Shown here in pieces: positions 33,747-42,769 of a DNA stretch of 58,691 nucleotides. The DNA is from Synergistetes bacterium JGI 0000079-D21. Lineage in GTDB: Bacteria; Synergistota; Synergistia; Synergistales; 79-D21. The notes beneath the pieces were generated by a model. The model made no database searches. It was not told where the DNA came from and worked only from the letters and a program-made list of their open reading frames with translations. The position numbers were made by a program, and so were the translations under genes. Within the stretch, counting starts at the first letter, position 1, and each line of letters opens with the position of its first letter. Where the stretch lies: contig AQRZ01000058.1 in the NCBI GenBank assembly GCA_000402835.1, forward strand, positions 1-58,691, written 5' to 3'.

Positions 33747-35141
33747 TTAGGGGATCGCCCGAAGCGCGGTCCCCGGGAAATAGTGCCCCAGAATGGCTTC
33801 GAAGCTCCATCCGCTTTCGGCAAGGGCCTTGGCCCCCCATTGGGAGAGGCCGACTCCGTGTCCCCAGCCCTTCCCTTGAAACTCGAAGGCCGGAGGGACT
33901 GTCCCTGAAAACCGGGTGGGAGAGGCCGGCTGGACGGGAGCTGGAAGAGAGATCGCAACTCCCTTTTCCTCTTTCGAAAGCGCCTTCCTGAGATAATCGC
34001 TTTTTTTCTCCGGGTGCAGGAGCATGTCCATCAATTCATCGCTGGTGAACGCTCCCTGGCGAGTCAGGACGATGAGAGGGTCTTCCTCTTGGGACTCTGT
34101 CGGGCTTTTCGTCTCTGCCGGGCGCTTCGGGGCCGGGTCGGTCGAAGAACTGGCGCCGAAAGCAGGGGCAACGTCGAAAAGCGTGCTCCGGATCAGGTTG
34201 CTTCCTGCCGCCATCCTGAAAGAGTGCCCCTTGACGGTCGTACTTCCGGAGGTGCCCTTCACCTCGAGGAGCGTGACCCGGTTCCCGGGATCCCTTTGAA
34301 GTGCCCGGATTTCCAGGATGGATCCCACCGGCTGCTTGAGAGCATTCATGATTTTCTGGAGAGCTTCTTGGGTCAGGGAGGCCCTCCAGCGTGAATGGGG
34401 CGTTTCGTAGGAAATGGGTTCGGGCCGGCAGGTCAGGTAGGGGGTTCCTCCGCCCCAAACGCTTGAGACGTCGGCCGTCCAGCCGGCGCCGTCCGCGAAG
34501 TAATAGGTCTGGGCAAGGGCCGAACCGTAAACCACGACGATCCCGCGGGTTTCTGCAATGGCCCGGTCGAGCTTGGGGTTTTCCGCTGCCATTCCCCTGT
34601 ACGCCTGGCAATGGGTGGTCGTGCAGAGGTCGAATCCCTCAGCCCCGTGGCGGCCCGCCTGGCGCAGGGCATACGTGCGGGCAATGACAGCCTGGGCCTT
34701 GAGGGCCTCCATCGGCCAATCGGGGTTGACCTCTATCTTGAGAACACCTCTAAGATAGGATTCCACGTCGAGGACGTTGATGACCGAAAAGCCGTTCCTG
34801 TGGGGAACGAGCCTCAGACTTCCCCGATAGGGTTTCCCGTTCCACCGGAGGAATCCCTGCGAGCTGTCAAAGTCGGCAGGAATTGAAACCTGTTTCCCGT
34901 TGACAAGGAGCCGTCCGGCGACCGATTCTACGGTTACCGCGGTTCCGGCGACAAAAAAGCTGCCCCGTGCGTCAGAAACGCGGATGGGAGCCGAGGCATC
35001 GATTCTTCCGGAAAGAACCCCCGTTTCCAACCCGATTCGGACCAGCCGGGAAGAAGCATCCAGGCGCAAAGGCAGGAGAAGGAGAAAAACGGCGACCGCG
35101 ACGGCAGCCAGGGTATGGGCGCGAAGCCTGGGGCTTTTCAC
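33747..35141 (-). CDS. SpoIID/LytB domain protein (predicted lytic transglycosylase)
   Basis: SpoIID-family enzymes cleave stripped peptidoglycan glycan strands. The protein (464 residues from GTG 35141, which follows AGGTGG and overlaps the preceding stop as GTGA) has an N-terminal signal or anchor, the catalytic-Glu segment LKIEVNPDWPMEALKAQAV, the CTTTHCQAYRG metal-site segment and the C-terminal GKGWGHGVGLSQWGAKAL. About 90 Pro/Ser/Glu-rich residues are inserted before that last motif. Some SpoIID domains occur in non-sporulating bacteria, so this does not imply sporulation. Confidence 0.88.
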   Translation of the reverse strand: MKSPRLRAHTLAAVAVAVFLLLLPLRLDASSRLVRIGLETGVLSGRIDASAPIRVSDARGSFFVAGTAVTVESVAGRLLVNGKQVSIPADFDSSQGFLRWNGKPYRGSLRLVPHRNGFSVINVLDVESYLRGVLKIEVNPDWPMEALKAQAVIARTYALRQAGRHGAEGFDLCTTTHCQAYRGMAAENPKLDRAIAETRGIVVVYGSALAQTYYFADGAGWTADVSSVWGGGTPYLTCRPEPISYETPHSRWRASLTQEALQKIMNALKQPVGSILEIRALQRDPGNRVTLLEVKGTSGSTTVKGHSFRMAAGSNLIRSTLFDVAPAFGASSSTDPAPKRPAETKSPTESQEEDPLIVLTRQGAFTSDELMDMLLHPEKKSDYLRKALSKEEKGVAISLPAPVQPASPTRFSGTVPPAFEFQGKGWGHGVGLSQWGAKALAESGWSFEAILGHYFPGTALRAIP

Positions 35142-35368
35142 TTGAACCACCTCAAAAAAAGGTTTAGCAGCAGGGTTAGGACGAGGCTAAGCAGAATCAT
35201 GCTGCCGATGGGCGCGAAGAAAATGAAATGTCGCCCTCTAAAGGAGAGGTCTCCGGGCAACCTCCCGAAAGGGAGTCCGACTTTTCCTGCGAGCAGGAAA
35301 AGTCCTCCAAGCAGAACCATCAACAGTCCGATTTGAACCAGGGCTTTCCCCAAGGCGTAGAGGTTCAT
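35138..35368 (-). CDS. DUF2905 family small membrane protein
   Basis: 76 residues with two hydrophobic segments (about 8-28 and 50-72) separated by [24 protein letters not shown], the conserved core of DUF2905. Function unknown. Genes of this family often sit between ruvB and spoIID or queA genes, as here. It overlaps the ruvB stop by 4 bases. Confidence 0.9.
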   Translation of the reverse strand: MNLYALGKALVQIGLLMVLLGGLFLLAGKVGLPFGRLPGDLSFRGRHFIFFAPIGSMILLSLVLTLLLNLFLRWFK

Positions 35369-36408
35369 TCGGTTCCCTCCAGGAGGGTCATTTGGCGGGC
35401 GTATCCCGCAGGAGGGGTGATTCCGAGATATTCAAAGGCAGCCGGGGTTGCTCTTCTTCCTCTGGGCGTTCGTTCGAGCAGCCCTTTACGGATCAGGAAA
35501 GGCTCGTAAATATCCTCCACCGTTTGCTGCTCCTCGTTGAGCGCCGCGGCCAGGGTGGCCAAGCCGACTGGACCGCCGGAGAAAAGCTCGATGAGCGCAC
35601 GGAGCAGTTTCCGGTCTCCCTCGTCCAGCCCTGAGTGATCGATCGACAGCATTTCAAGGGCGTCTTTCGCCAGGTCGGCGTCGATCCGGGCATGGTTGGT
35701 GACGGAGGCGACGTCCCGCACCCTCTTGAGCAGCCGGATCGCCACCCTTGGTGTGCCCCTTGACCGTTGCGCGATGACATCCGCAGCCGGAGGGGCGATG
35801 TCGATCCTCATCAGGGCTGCTCCTCGCCTTACGATTTCGGAGAGTTCCTCCACGGTGTAAAGGTCGAGTTGTTCCACGATGCCGAACCGAGCCCGCAGTG
35901 GGGATGTCAGAAGCCCCAGGCGGGTGGTCGCACCGATCAGGGTGAAGGGGGGGAGTTTCAGTCGGATGCTTCTGGCAAACGGCCCTTTACCAACGATGAT
36001 GTCCAGCGAGTAATCCTCCATGGAGGGATACAGGATCTCCTCGACATTGGGAGAAAGACGGTGGATTTCGTCGATGAAAAGCACGTCCCCCGCCTGGATG
36101 TTTGAAAGAAGAGCGGCTAGGTCCCCTGCCCGTTCAAGGGCGGGCCCGGTCGTGACCTTCAAATTCCCGGACATTTCGTTGGCGATGATTCCGGCAAGCG
36201 TCGTTTTTCCGAGGCCCGGAGGGCCAAAGAACAGGAGATGGTCAAGGGGTTCCTTTCTCATGCGGGCCGCGTCGATATAGATCCGGAGTTTCTCCCGGAG
36301 AGCCTTCTGCCCGACAAAATCCTCCAGGCTTTGCGGCCGTAAGGATAGAAGCTCCGTTTCCCCGGACATACGGGGGGGTTCGACGATCCTGTTCGTTTCC
36401 TGGTTCAT
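35365..36408 (-). CDS. ruvB: Holliday junction branch migration helicase RuvB
   Basis: AAA+ motor of the RuvAB branch-migration complex. The 347 residues contain [11 protein letters not shown], Walker [10 protein letters not shown], Walker [10 protein letters not shown], sensor GATTRLG and the C-terminal winged helix ending in TPRGRRAT. Starts with an ATGA overlap with ruvA. Confidence 0.98.
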   Translation of the reverse strand: MNQETNRIVEPPRMSGETELLSLRPQSLEDFVGQKALREKLRIYIDAARMRKEPLDHLLFFGPPGLGKTTLAGIIANEMSGNLKVTTGPALERAGDLAALLSNIQAGDVLFIDEIHRLSPNVEEILYPSMEDYSLDIIVGKGPFARSIRLKLPPFTLIGATTRLGLLTSPLRARFGIVEQLDLYTVEELSEIVRRGAALMRIDIAPPAADVIAQRSRGTPRVAIRLLKRVRDVASVTNHARIDADLAKDALEMLSIDHSGLDEGDRKLLRALIELFSGGPVGLATLAAALNEEQQTVEDIYEPFLIRKGLLERTPRGRRATPAAFEYLGITPPAGYARQMTLLEGTE

Positions 36409-37019
36409 CGGTATTCACCCCTGATGCGGTTCAAAAGGCGCAAGGAGGATTCCAGGATCTCCTCTTCGCGAGCCCCGTCGCCGGCTTGCGCTAGAGCGTT
36501 GCGTACTGCAGCGGCGGCTTCGTGCCTGGAAAAGCCGAGCCCGATCAAAGCTTCGATGACTTCGTTGCCTGCTGGTGAAGAAGCGGTTTCCTTCGCTTCG
36601 AAGGTGAAGGAAGGGAAGCTTTTCGCGAGCCGCTCCCGTAGCTCGAAGCAAAGCCTTTCGGCCGTTTTTCTTCCAACGCCGGGAACCCTCGTCAGCGTCT
36701 CGAGGTCTGAGGAGAGGATTGCCCTGATCAGCGTTCCGGGGGATTCTGCCCGCAGCAGGCTCATCGCCATGCGGCCTCCGATTCCCTTCACGGCAAGCAA
36801 TTGGAGGAAAAGGCGCCGTTCCTCGTCGTCCGCGAAGCCAAAAAGGGAAATCCCCGATTCGTTGACCAGGAGAAAGGTCTGAATTCGGGCCATTTCCCCT
36901 TCCGCGCAGGATTCAATGGCTCTCCTGCTGCAATGGACCTCGATCCCCAAACCGTTGACGTCGATGACCACAACCTCGTCTTCGACCCGGAGCACCTGCC
37001 CGAAAAGGCTTCTCAACAT
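36405..37019 (-). CDS. ruvA: Holliday junction branch migration protein RuvA
   Basis: Tetrameric Holliday-junction-binding subunit. The 204 residues have the N-terminal OB fold (MLRSLFGQV to about 62), tandem helix-hairpin-helix motifs ([13 protein letters not shown] and [15 protein letters not shown]) and the C-terminal RuvB-binding domain (about 155-203). Overlaps ruvC by 7 bases. Confidence 0.97.
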   Translation of the reverse strand: MLRSLFGQVLRVEDEVVVIDVNGLGIEVHCSRRAIESCAEGEMARIQTFLLVNESGISLFGFADDEERRLFLQLLAVKGIGGRMAMSLLRAESPGTLIRAILSSDLETLTRVPGVGRKTAERLCFELRERLAKSFPSFTFEAKETASSPAGNEVIEALIGLGFSRHEAAAAVRNALAQAGDGAREEEILESSLRLLNRIRGEYR

Positions 37020-37546
37020 GGGGCCTGACCTCCTGCCGTGTTTACCCTGGTCTGGACAGCTCTCATTGCCAGTCCCGTCATCGCGATCGCGAGCGCATCC
37101 GCGGCATCGTCGGGGCGAGGGGGTGCATTTAGGCGCAGGATCTCGCAGACCATCCGCTGAACTTGCGACTTCGTGGCGTTGCCGTTCCCCGCCACCGCCA
37201 TTTTCACCTCCGCGGGTTTGGGTTGGAAAAGCTCCATTCCTTTCTGCGCGGCCAGCAGGAGCACAACCCCCCTAGCCTGCCAGACGGCCTCGGCCGTCGT
37301 CGTGTTTCTCCCGAAATACAGGCGTTCAACGGCAAGGAAATCCGGAGAAAGACGGCGGTAAATTTCCTCGAGAGACGAGAAAAGAAAAAGCAAGCGTTGA
37401 GGGAGGAGATCTCCGGCGGGCGTTTCGATACAACCGTATTCAACGGCCGTAAGCGTACTTCCGTCCTGGACGACCAGCCCGAAGCCCATCCTCCCGATCC
37501 CCGGATCGATTCCCAGGCAGCGGATGGAACGGCGATCAGCCAGCAA
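37013..37546 (-). CDS. ruvC: Crossover junction endodeoxyribonuclease RuvC
   Basis: Resolves Holliday junctions by paired nicks. The 177 residues carry the RNase H-fold acidic residues: Asp of GIDPGIGRMGFG, Glu of LAVERLYFGRNTTTA and the C-terminal pair in RPDDAADALAIA. It overlaps yebC by 11 bases. Order yebC-ruvC-ruvA-ruvB is conserved in many bacteria. Confidence 0.97.
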   Translation of the reverse strand: MLADRRSIRCLGIDPGIGRMGFGLVVQDGSTLTAVEYGCIETPAGDLLPQRLLFLFSSLEEIYRRLSPDFLAVERLYFGRNTTTAEAVWQARGVVLLLAAQKGMELFQPKPAEVKMAVAGNGNATKSQVQRMVCEILRLNAPPRPDDAADALAIAMTGLAMRAVQTRVNTAGGQAPC

Positions 37547-38291
37547 TAGCCTCCATCACCTCGTCAGGGATGTCGAAGTTGCCGTAGACGTTCTGGACGT
37601 CATCGTGGTCTTCAAGGATTTCCACCAGTTTCAGGACTTTCGCGGCATCTTCCTTTTTCGTGATTTCGACGGAGCTCTTGGGGACCATGCTGACTTCCGC
37701 GTTTGCAACCGCATAGCCTTTCGCGGCCAAGGCCTCCTTGACCTGGGACAAAACAGAGGGATCGCAGTAGACCGTGTACCCCTCATCGCCGTCCGGTACC
37801 AGGTCATCCGCCCCGCCCTCGATGGAGGCTTCCATTAGCTTTTCCTCGTCCAGGCCTTTCCCGGAGATGCTGAGGACTCCCCTTCTTTCGAACATCCAGC
37901 TTACCGAGCCGGCTTCCCCCATGTTGCCGCCGTTGCGGGAAAAAAGGGAGCGCATTTCGGCACTGGTCCGATTGCGGTTGTCAGTGAGCGTTTCAACGAG
38001 AATCGCAACGCCCGCCGGGCCGAACCCCTCGTACGTGATTTCCTCGTAGGTCGCTCCTTCGATCTCGCCCGTTCCCCGCTTGATCGCCCGTTCGATGTTG
38101 TCCATCGGCATGTTGTATTCGCGGGCTTTTTCGATGGCGGTCTTGAGGCGGAAGTTGGCGTTCGGGTCTCCCCCGCCCTCGCGGGCCGCAACGATGATGA
38201 ACTTGGCGAGCTTCTGGAAGATCGCACCCTTCTTTGCGTCCTGAGCTCCTTTCCTATGCTTGATGTTTGCCCACTTTGAATGTCCTGACAT
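37536..38291 (-). CDS. YebC/TACO1 family protein
   Basis: 251 residues with the family start MSGHSKWANIKHRKGAQDAKK and the EGFGPAGVAI, DNRNRTSAEMRSLFSRNGGNMGE segment. Homologues have been described as transcriptional regulators or as translation factors relieving ribosome stalls at proline stretches. Which applies here cannot be read from sequence. It lies 17 bases after nadE and starts the ruv run. Confidence 0.95.
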   Translation of the reverse strand: MSGHSKWANIKHRKGAQDAKKGAIFQKLAKFIIVAAREGGGDPNANFRLKTAIEKAREYNMPMDNIERAIKRGTGEIEGATYEEITYEGFGPAGVAILVETLTDNRNRTSAEMRSLFSRNGGNMGEAGSVSWMFERRGVLSISGKGLDEEKLMEASIEGGADDLVPDGDEGYTVYCDPSVLSQVKEALAAKGYAVANAEVSMVPKSSVEITKKEDAAKVLKLVEILEDHDDVQNVYGNFDIPDEVMEAIAG

Positions 38292-38308
38292 CGATGATCA
38301 CCTCTTCG

Positions 38309-39058
38309 TCATGCTTGTTTCGTCTCGCTGATTCGACAAATGGGAGGAGTTCTTCTCTTGTGCTCCGAGCGGGCACGTGATTGTTCCACGAAGTTTCGAA
38401 CCTTGTCCGATCCTTCCCCAAGTGCCAGGAAACGGTCCAATTCATCGTAGGTCACTCCCATTTCCCCCTCATCCGTCTGCCCCTCCCAGAGGCCGGCCGA
38501 AGGCGGCTTGTCGATGATGGGGGCGGGAACCTCCAGAAGTCCTGCCAATTGCCGGACTTCGCCTTTCAGCAGGTCTCCCAGGGGGAGTAGGTCCACCCCG
38601 GAATCTCCGTATTTCGTAAAGTATCCGACGGTCAATTCCACTTTGTTCCCGGTACCGCAGACAAGCATGTTTCGTGTCTGGGCCAGGAAATAGAGGGTGC
38701 TCATTCTCAGCCTGGGTTTCAGGTTAGCCTGTGCCATCCTGCTTCCTTCGCCTTCCCCCAGAGCCGAAATGAGGGCATCATAGGTCTCCGTCAGGTCGAC
38801 GGTCAAGTGGGGGATCTGGAGATGGGCTGCCACCATTGCTGCGTGAAGGCGGTCTTCCGGATGACTGTGGCAGGGCATGATAACGGCAAGCATCCTGTTT
38901 CCGCAGACACGCTTCAAAATCGCGGCGACCACGGCGGAATCGATGCCTCCGCTCAAGCCGACGATACCCCCTTTGTCACCCGCGGAGCGGAGTTGTTCGG
39001 CTAGCCAGTTCTCGATGGATGCAAGCAGGATTGACGGGTCGCGGTATAGGATGGGCAT
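38309..39058 (-). CDS. nadE: NH3-dependent NAD synthetase
   Basis: Final step of NAD synthesis, amidating deamido-NAD. The 249-residue protein is the stand-alone synthetase, with the pyrophosphatase loop SGGIDS (36-41), GTGNKVELTVGYFTKYGD and EGQTDEGEMGVTYDELD. It lacks the N-terminal nitrilase-like glutaminase domain and should use ammonia. A separate nitrilase-fold gene lies 77 bases upstream but lacks catalytic residues. Confidence 0.96.
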   Translation of the reverse strand: MPILYRDPSILLASIENWLAEQLRSAGDKGGIVGLSGGIDSAVVAAILKRVCGNRMLAVIMPCHSHPEDRLHAAMVAAHLQIPHLTVDLTETYDALISALGEGEGSRMAQANLKPRLRMSTLYFLAQTRNMLVCGTGNKVELTVGYFTKYGDSGVDLLPLGDLLKGEVRQLAGLLEVPAPIIDKPPSAGLWEGQTDEGEMGVTYDELDRFLALGEGSDKVRNFVEQSRARSEHKRRTPPICRISETKQA

Positions 39059-39099
39059 GTTTCTCCTATCTCCTGATCTTGAAAGTTAAAACCAGTCAC

Positions 39100-39108
39100 A
39101 TTCTAGCA
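39100..39108 (-). promoter_or_regulatory. Candidate extended -10 promoter for nadE
   Basis: Minus-strand TGCTAGAAT, an extended -10 element (TGn before TAGAAT), in the 77-base gap between the nitrilase-like gene and nadE. No good -35 was found. Confidence 0.45.
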
Positions 39109-39135
39109 TATCCCCCGCTTTCCCTTCAGGCGTTC

Positions 39136-39909
39136 TCAGGCCATCGAGGAAAGGATGGAATACAGGTCCCGCCGCCGGCCTTCCGAGAGCGGGCAAGCTT
39201 TTCGGACCCTCTCGGTTTCCATCGGGTCGATTTCGAAAATTAGCGTCTCCTGTCCTTCTCCGGCCTCGGCCAGAAGGGTTCCGTCCGGACCGATCCCCAT
39301 CGAATTCCCGTGACGGTTGCAGCCCAAGGTGAAAACCTGGTTCTCGATTGATCGGGCCAGCAGGAGCGCTCTCCATTCGGCAAGCCGGTTTTTCGGCCAG
39401 GACGCGGAAACGAGAAGGATTCGGACTCCAGCCAGGGTGAGACTGCGGATGAATTCGGGATACAGGAGATCCCTGCCGATTGCCGTTCCCCATACGGCAC
39501 TTTTCCAGAGAAAGGGAGAGGGGGCCTTGCCGGCCCGAAACGGGGAATCTTCTCTCACCGAGGGCAGGAAGTGGGTTTGATCGTAACGGGCGATCACCCT
39601 CCCCTCCTCACCGATGAAAAAAGAGCGGTTGTACAGGAAGCCCTGCTCCAGCCAGGGCAGGCTCCCGCAATGAATGGCATGGATCCGGCGGCGGGCCTGG
39701 TTCGACAGGGACTCGAGGATGGAGGGGCTGAAGCGGGCCATTTCCGGGAGCGATTCGCCCAGGTGCGAAAGGCTCCAGAGTTCTGGTAAGATGGCGAGCG
39801 AGACGTCGGCTGGAAGCTCTCGGAGGCGCGATTCCACCCTGGAGGCAAGTTCAAGCGGTGTATCCGGGTTGCTTCCCGTTTGGATGATTGCGACACGAAC
39901 CGGACGCAT
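39136..39909 (-). CDS. Nitrilase-superfamily protein lacking the catalytic Lys and Cys
   Basis: 257 residues with the carbon-nitrogen hydrolase fold. Of the Glu-Lys-Cys triad, Glu43 is kept (AILPELW). The Lys position is Gln111 (RYDQTHFL for the usual RYRKTHLF, codon CAA) and the nucleophile position is Gly145 (AIGRDLLYPEF for AICYDLRFPEL, codon GGC). The rest of the fold is well kept, including IENQVFTLGCNRHG, so it does not look like a decaying gene. It is probably not a hydrolase. ATG 39909 fits the family start (MRPVRVAIIQT). It lies upstream of nadE and divergent from nikR. Confidence 0.85.
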   Translation of the reverse strand: MRPVRVAIIQTGSNPDTPLELASRVESRLRELPADVSLAILPELWSLSHLGESLPEMARFSPSILESLSNQARRRIHAIHCGSLPWLEQGFLYNRSFFIGEEGRVIARYDQTHFLPSVREDSPFRAGKAPSPFLWKSAVWGTAIGRDLLYPEFIRSLTLAGVRILLVSASWPKNRLAEWRALLLARSIENQVFTLGCNRHGNSMGIGPDGTLLAEAGEGQETLIFEIDPMETERVRKACPLSEGRRRDLYSILSSMA

Positions 39910-39949
39910 CCTGTCTTTCCCCCTTTCCGGGCAATGGAGGTGAATCGAT

Positions 39950-40360
39950 TTGGCCGAAAAACTGGTCCGTTTCAGTGTTTCGATGCCGGAACCCCTGGTG
40001 AGCGAGTTCGACCGCTGGATCGAAAAAAAGAAGCTGAAAAGCCGGTCGGATGCCCTGAGACAGATCATTAGGGACTACATCGGGCAAACCCTTTGGGAGG
40101 TCCAGGAGGGAGAAGCCTATGGGAGCTTCACCTTTTCCTACGACCATCACAGCCGGGATGCCAGCAGCGAAATCACGCGCCTGCAGCACGATTTCATGGG
40201 AGCCATTGTCTGTACCACGCATGTCCATATCGATCATGATACTTGCATGGAAGTGGTCGTGCTACGTGGCTCCACCCAGGAAATCGTCCGCTTTGTGGAA
40301 GCGGCGTCTTCCCTGGGCTGCATTCGGGTCGGGGTCCCAAGCCTGTTGCCTCCGATTTGA
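39950..40360 (+). CDS. nikR: Nickel-responsive regulator NikR
   Basis: Ribbon-helix-helix repressor (about 1-50, VRFSVSMPEPLVSEFDRWI) with a C-terminal ACT-like nickel domain. The nickel ligands appear as His80, His91, His93 and Cys99 (HVHIDHDTC), matching His76/87/89/Cys95 of the E. coli protein. TTG 39950 follows GGAGGTGA at 7 bases. No nickel transporter, hydrogenase or urease gene is in the window. It is divergent from the nitrilase-like gene with only 40 bases between. Confidence 0.93.
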   Translation: MAEKLVRFSVSMPEPLVSEFDRWIEKKKLKSRSDALRQIIRDYIGQTLWEVQEGEAYGSFTFSYDHHSRDASSEITRLQHDFMGAIVCTTHVHIDHDTCMEVVVLRGSTQEIVRFVEAASSLGCIRVGVPSLLPPI

Positions 40361-40367
40361 CGGTTCG

Positions 40368-40399
40368 AAAAAAAGGGGCCTCCCCTGAGAGGAGGCCCC
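40368..40399 (-). terminator. Rho-independent terminator of arcA-argF
   Basis: GGGGCCTCC (40375-40383) pairs perfectly with GGAGGCCCC (40391-40399). On the minus strand the hairpin is followed by T7 (complement of 40368-40374). It ends the argF transcript. It also lies just after nikR, but there is no T-run on the plus side. Confidence 0.88.
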
Positions 40400-40436
40400 C
40401 CAGCTTCCTTTGTCGAGTGGAAGGGAGTCGGCCAGG

Positions 40437-41381
40437 CTAGTTTGCCAGGGTCGCGACCATAACCGCCTTGATCGTGTGGAGGCGGTTCTCTGCCTCATCG
40501 AAAACTTTCGAATTTCTGGATTCGAAAACGTCCTCGGTCACTTCTTTCCCCTTGACGGCGGGGAGGCAGTGGAGGAAGATCGTGCTTTCCTTTCCGGTGG
40601 CGGCCATCAGCTTGGAGTTCACCTGGTAGGGGGAAAGCAGGGCGACGCGTTCCGCCATTTTGTCTTCCTCTCCCATGGAAGCCCAGACATCCGTGTAAAT
40701 GGCATCGGCGTCCTTGACGGCTTCCAGGGCATTTTCCGTAAACTGGATTGTTGAGCCGGTTTCTTTCGCAATCCCCTTGCAATATTCCACCAGGTCCGAT
40801 TCCGGCCAAAGAGACTTCGGAGCGGCGATCACGAAGTTGACCCCCATTTTCGCGGATCCGATCATCAGGGAGTTTGCCATGTTATTGCGGCCGTCACCGC
40901 AGTACACGAGCTTGATTCCCTTCAGGTGCCCGAAGTTCTCCTGGATGGTCAGAAAATCGGCAAGGATCTGGGTGGGGTGGTAGGTATCCGTCAGTCCGTT
41001 CCAGACCGGCACCCCGCTGTAACGGGCCAGTTCTTCGACCACGCTCTGCTTGAATCCACGGAACTCGATCCCGTCGAACATCCGTCCAAGGACCCTTGCC
41101 GTGTCCTTGACGTCTTCCTTGTGGCCGAGCTGGATGTCGTTCTTCCCCAGGTATTCGGGGTGGGCTCCCTCGTCGATGCAGGCGACCGTGAATGCACAGC
41201 GGGTACGAGTCGAGGGCTTTTCGAAGATCAGGGCGATGTTTTTGCCGGCAAGCAGGTTTCCCCGGATCCCCATCCGCTTTTTCATCTTCAGGTCTGCGGA
41301 CAGTTTCAGGAGGTACTCGATCTCTTCAGGGGTGAAATCCTTGAGGGTTAGAAAACTGCGGCCTTTCAGGTTAACGGGCAT
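40437..41381 (-). CDS. argF: Ornithine carbamoyltransferase
   Basis: Interconverts ornithine plus carbamoyl phosphate and citrulline. The 314 residues contain the carbamoyl-phosphate motif STRTR (57-61), HPTQ and the ornithine loop HCLP. Placement 60 bases after arcA suggests the catabolic direction (ArcB role). Biosynthetic and catabolic forms cannot be separated by sequence alone. The third arginine-deiminase-pathway gene, carbamate kinase, is not in the window. Confidence 0.95.
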   Translation of the reverse strand: MPVNLKGRSFLTLKDFTPEEIEYLLKLSADLKMKKRMGIRGNLLAGKNIALIFEKPSTRTRCAFTVACIDEGAHPEYLGKNDIQLGHKEDVKDTARVLGRMFDGIEFRGFKQSVVEELARYSGVPVWNGLTDTYHPTQILADFLTIQENFGHLKGIKLVYCGDGRNNMANSLMIGSAKMGVNFVIAAPKSLWPESDLVEYCKGIAKETGSTIQFTENALEAVKDADAIYTDVWASMGEEDKMAERVALLSPYQVNSKLMAATGKESTIFLHCLPAVKGKEVTEDVFESRNSKVFDEAENRLHTIKAVMVATLAN

Positions 41382-41441
41382 GGTACTCTTCCTCCTCTTT
41401 GATTGTGATGGACGACAGGATTCATCTCCAGGAAACCGGGG

Positions 41442-42683
41442 TCAACGCTTCGGTTCCCGTTCGAGAGGCATGCTCATGCAGCGCGGGCCGCCTCTGCCCC
41501 GGCCCAACTCCGCACCCCGGATTTCATAGACTTTGATCCCGTTTTCGCGCAAAACAGTATTCGACACTACGTTCCTCCGGTAGGTCACGACGACACCGGG
41601 GGCGATGCTGAACGTGTTCGTTCCGTCATTCCATTGGTCCCTGGCAGCCAGCACGGGATCTCCTCCGCCGGTTTCGATCAGGCGGACCCGGTCTAGCTTG
41701 AGAGACTTCTTGAGGATCTCGACAAGATTTCGGCTTTCCTCGATCCGGACCAGGTTTCCACCCTCATCGTACGAAAGCTCCCAGACCCGGATTCGGTTGG
41801 CGACCCCTGGGAAAATCGTGAAGGCATCCCAGTCCACCATGGTGAAGACCGTATCCAGGTGCATGTAGGCCCGGTGCTTTGGGATATCGACCGCAAGAAC
41901 GGTTCTGATTCCAGCTTCTTTTGCAAGCCTTCTGCCGACGATTTGCACCGATCCGGCGGTCGTCCTCTGGCTGATGCCGATGGCGACCGTGTCTTCGGAA
42001 AGAACGTGGAAATCGCCGCCTTCGATGCAGTAGGGTACCCCGTCGAGCTTTTCCTCTCCGAAAAAGATCTTCACGTCCTTGAAATAGGGGTGATACTTGA
42101 AGATATAGCGGGCGTAGATCGGTTCGCGCTGCCTTGCACCGAAACTCATGACGCTGATGATGACTCCGTTTTTCACGAAGGAGTACGGGTCCCTTTGGAA
42201 GTAGAGGTTCGGCAAAGGCCTGATCAGAAGCTCGTGGTCCGCGAGGGTGTTTAGAACCAGGCTCTGGCAGTTGCCCAAAAGCTCACAGGCTTCCGACTTC
42301 GTCAACCCGCCTGTCAGGATTTCCGCCAGCTCGGGTGAAGGGACGCCCATCATTTCCGTTTTCAGGCCGCAAAGGAGGGGATAATCGAGAGCTTCCCAGG
42401 CAAGCACCTCGTCCAGGAGCATGGAGCGAATCTCTTCCTCCCGCAGGACGTGGGCCAAGCAATTCCTGAAATACACAACTTCGATGCCGTTGTCGCGCAG
42501 GAGGTCGGCGTAGGCGTCATGCTCCTTCTGGGCCTCCTCGACCCAAAGGATGTCATCGAAAAGGAGCTCGTCCTTGTTGTCGATCGTCAGGCGTTCAAGT
42601 TCCTTGCCCGGCCGGTGGAGCATCACGCGCTTGAGGCGCCCTACCTCTGAAGACACGCTGAAGCCGCTGGTCCCGTTTTCCAT
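41442..42683 (-). CDS. arcA: Arginine deiminase
   Basis: Hydrolyses arginine to citrulline and ammonia. The 413-residue protein shows the catalytic Cys402 in GGPRCMSMP, FQRDP, EGGDFHVL and HLDTVFTMVD, all standard for the guanidino-modifying enzyme fold. An AAGGAGGGG ribosome-binding site precedes the ATG. With argF downstream it can yield ATP once carbamate kinase is supplied from elsewhere. Confidence 0.97.
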   Translation of the reverse strand: MENGTSGFSVSSEVGRLKRVMLHRPGKELERLTIDNKDELLFDDILWVEEAQKEHDAYADLLRDNGIEVVYFRNCLAHVLREEEIRSMLLDEVLAWEALDYPLLCGLKTEMMGVPSPELAEILTGGLTKSEACELLGNCQSLVLNTLADHELLIRPLPNLYFQRDPYSFVKNGVIISVMSFGARQREPIYARYIFKYHPYFKDVKIFFGEEKLDGVPYCIEGGDFHVLSEDTVAIGISQRTTAGSVQIVGRRLAKEAGIRTVLAVDIPKHRAYMHLDTVFTMVDWDAFTIFPGVANRIRVWELSYDEGGNLVRIEESRNLVEILKKSLKLDRVRLIETGGGDPVLAARDQWNDGTNTFSIAPGVVVTYRRNVVSNTVLRENGIKVYEIRGAELGRGRGGPRCMSMPLEREPKR

Positions 42684-42731
42684 GAGCCCCTCCTTAAAAG
42701 TGAACCGGATATTCTCTATGGTTCAGGATGG

Positions 42732-42744
42732 GATATTTATATCA
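42732..42744 (-). promoter_or_regulatory. Candidate arcA promoter with palindrome
   Basis: Minus-strand TGATATAAA reads as an extended -10 (TGn plus TATAAA). It overlaps the palindrome GATATttATATC (42732-42743), which could bind a regulator. The sequence does not match the ArgR box consensus. The adjacent minus-strand GGGGATGACCCC followed by T6, at the speB stop, may be a weak terminator. Confidence 0.4.
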
Positions 42745-42769
42745 CAATGGGGCCGGGCAAAAAAGGGGG

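Noticed and set aside
42732..42743. ArgR box at arcA
   Set aside because: The palindrome GATATttATATC lacks the TGAAT...ATTCA core of ArgR sites.
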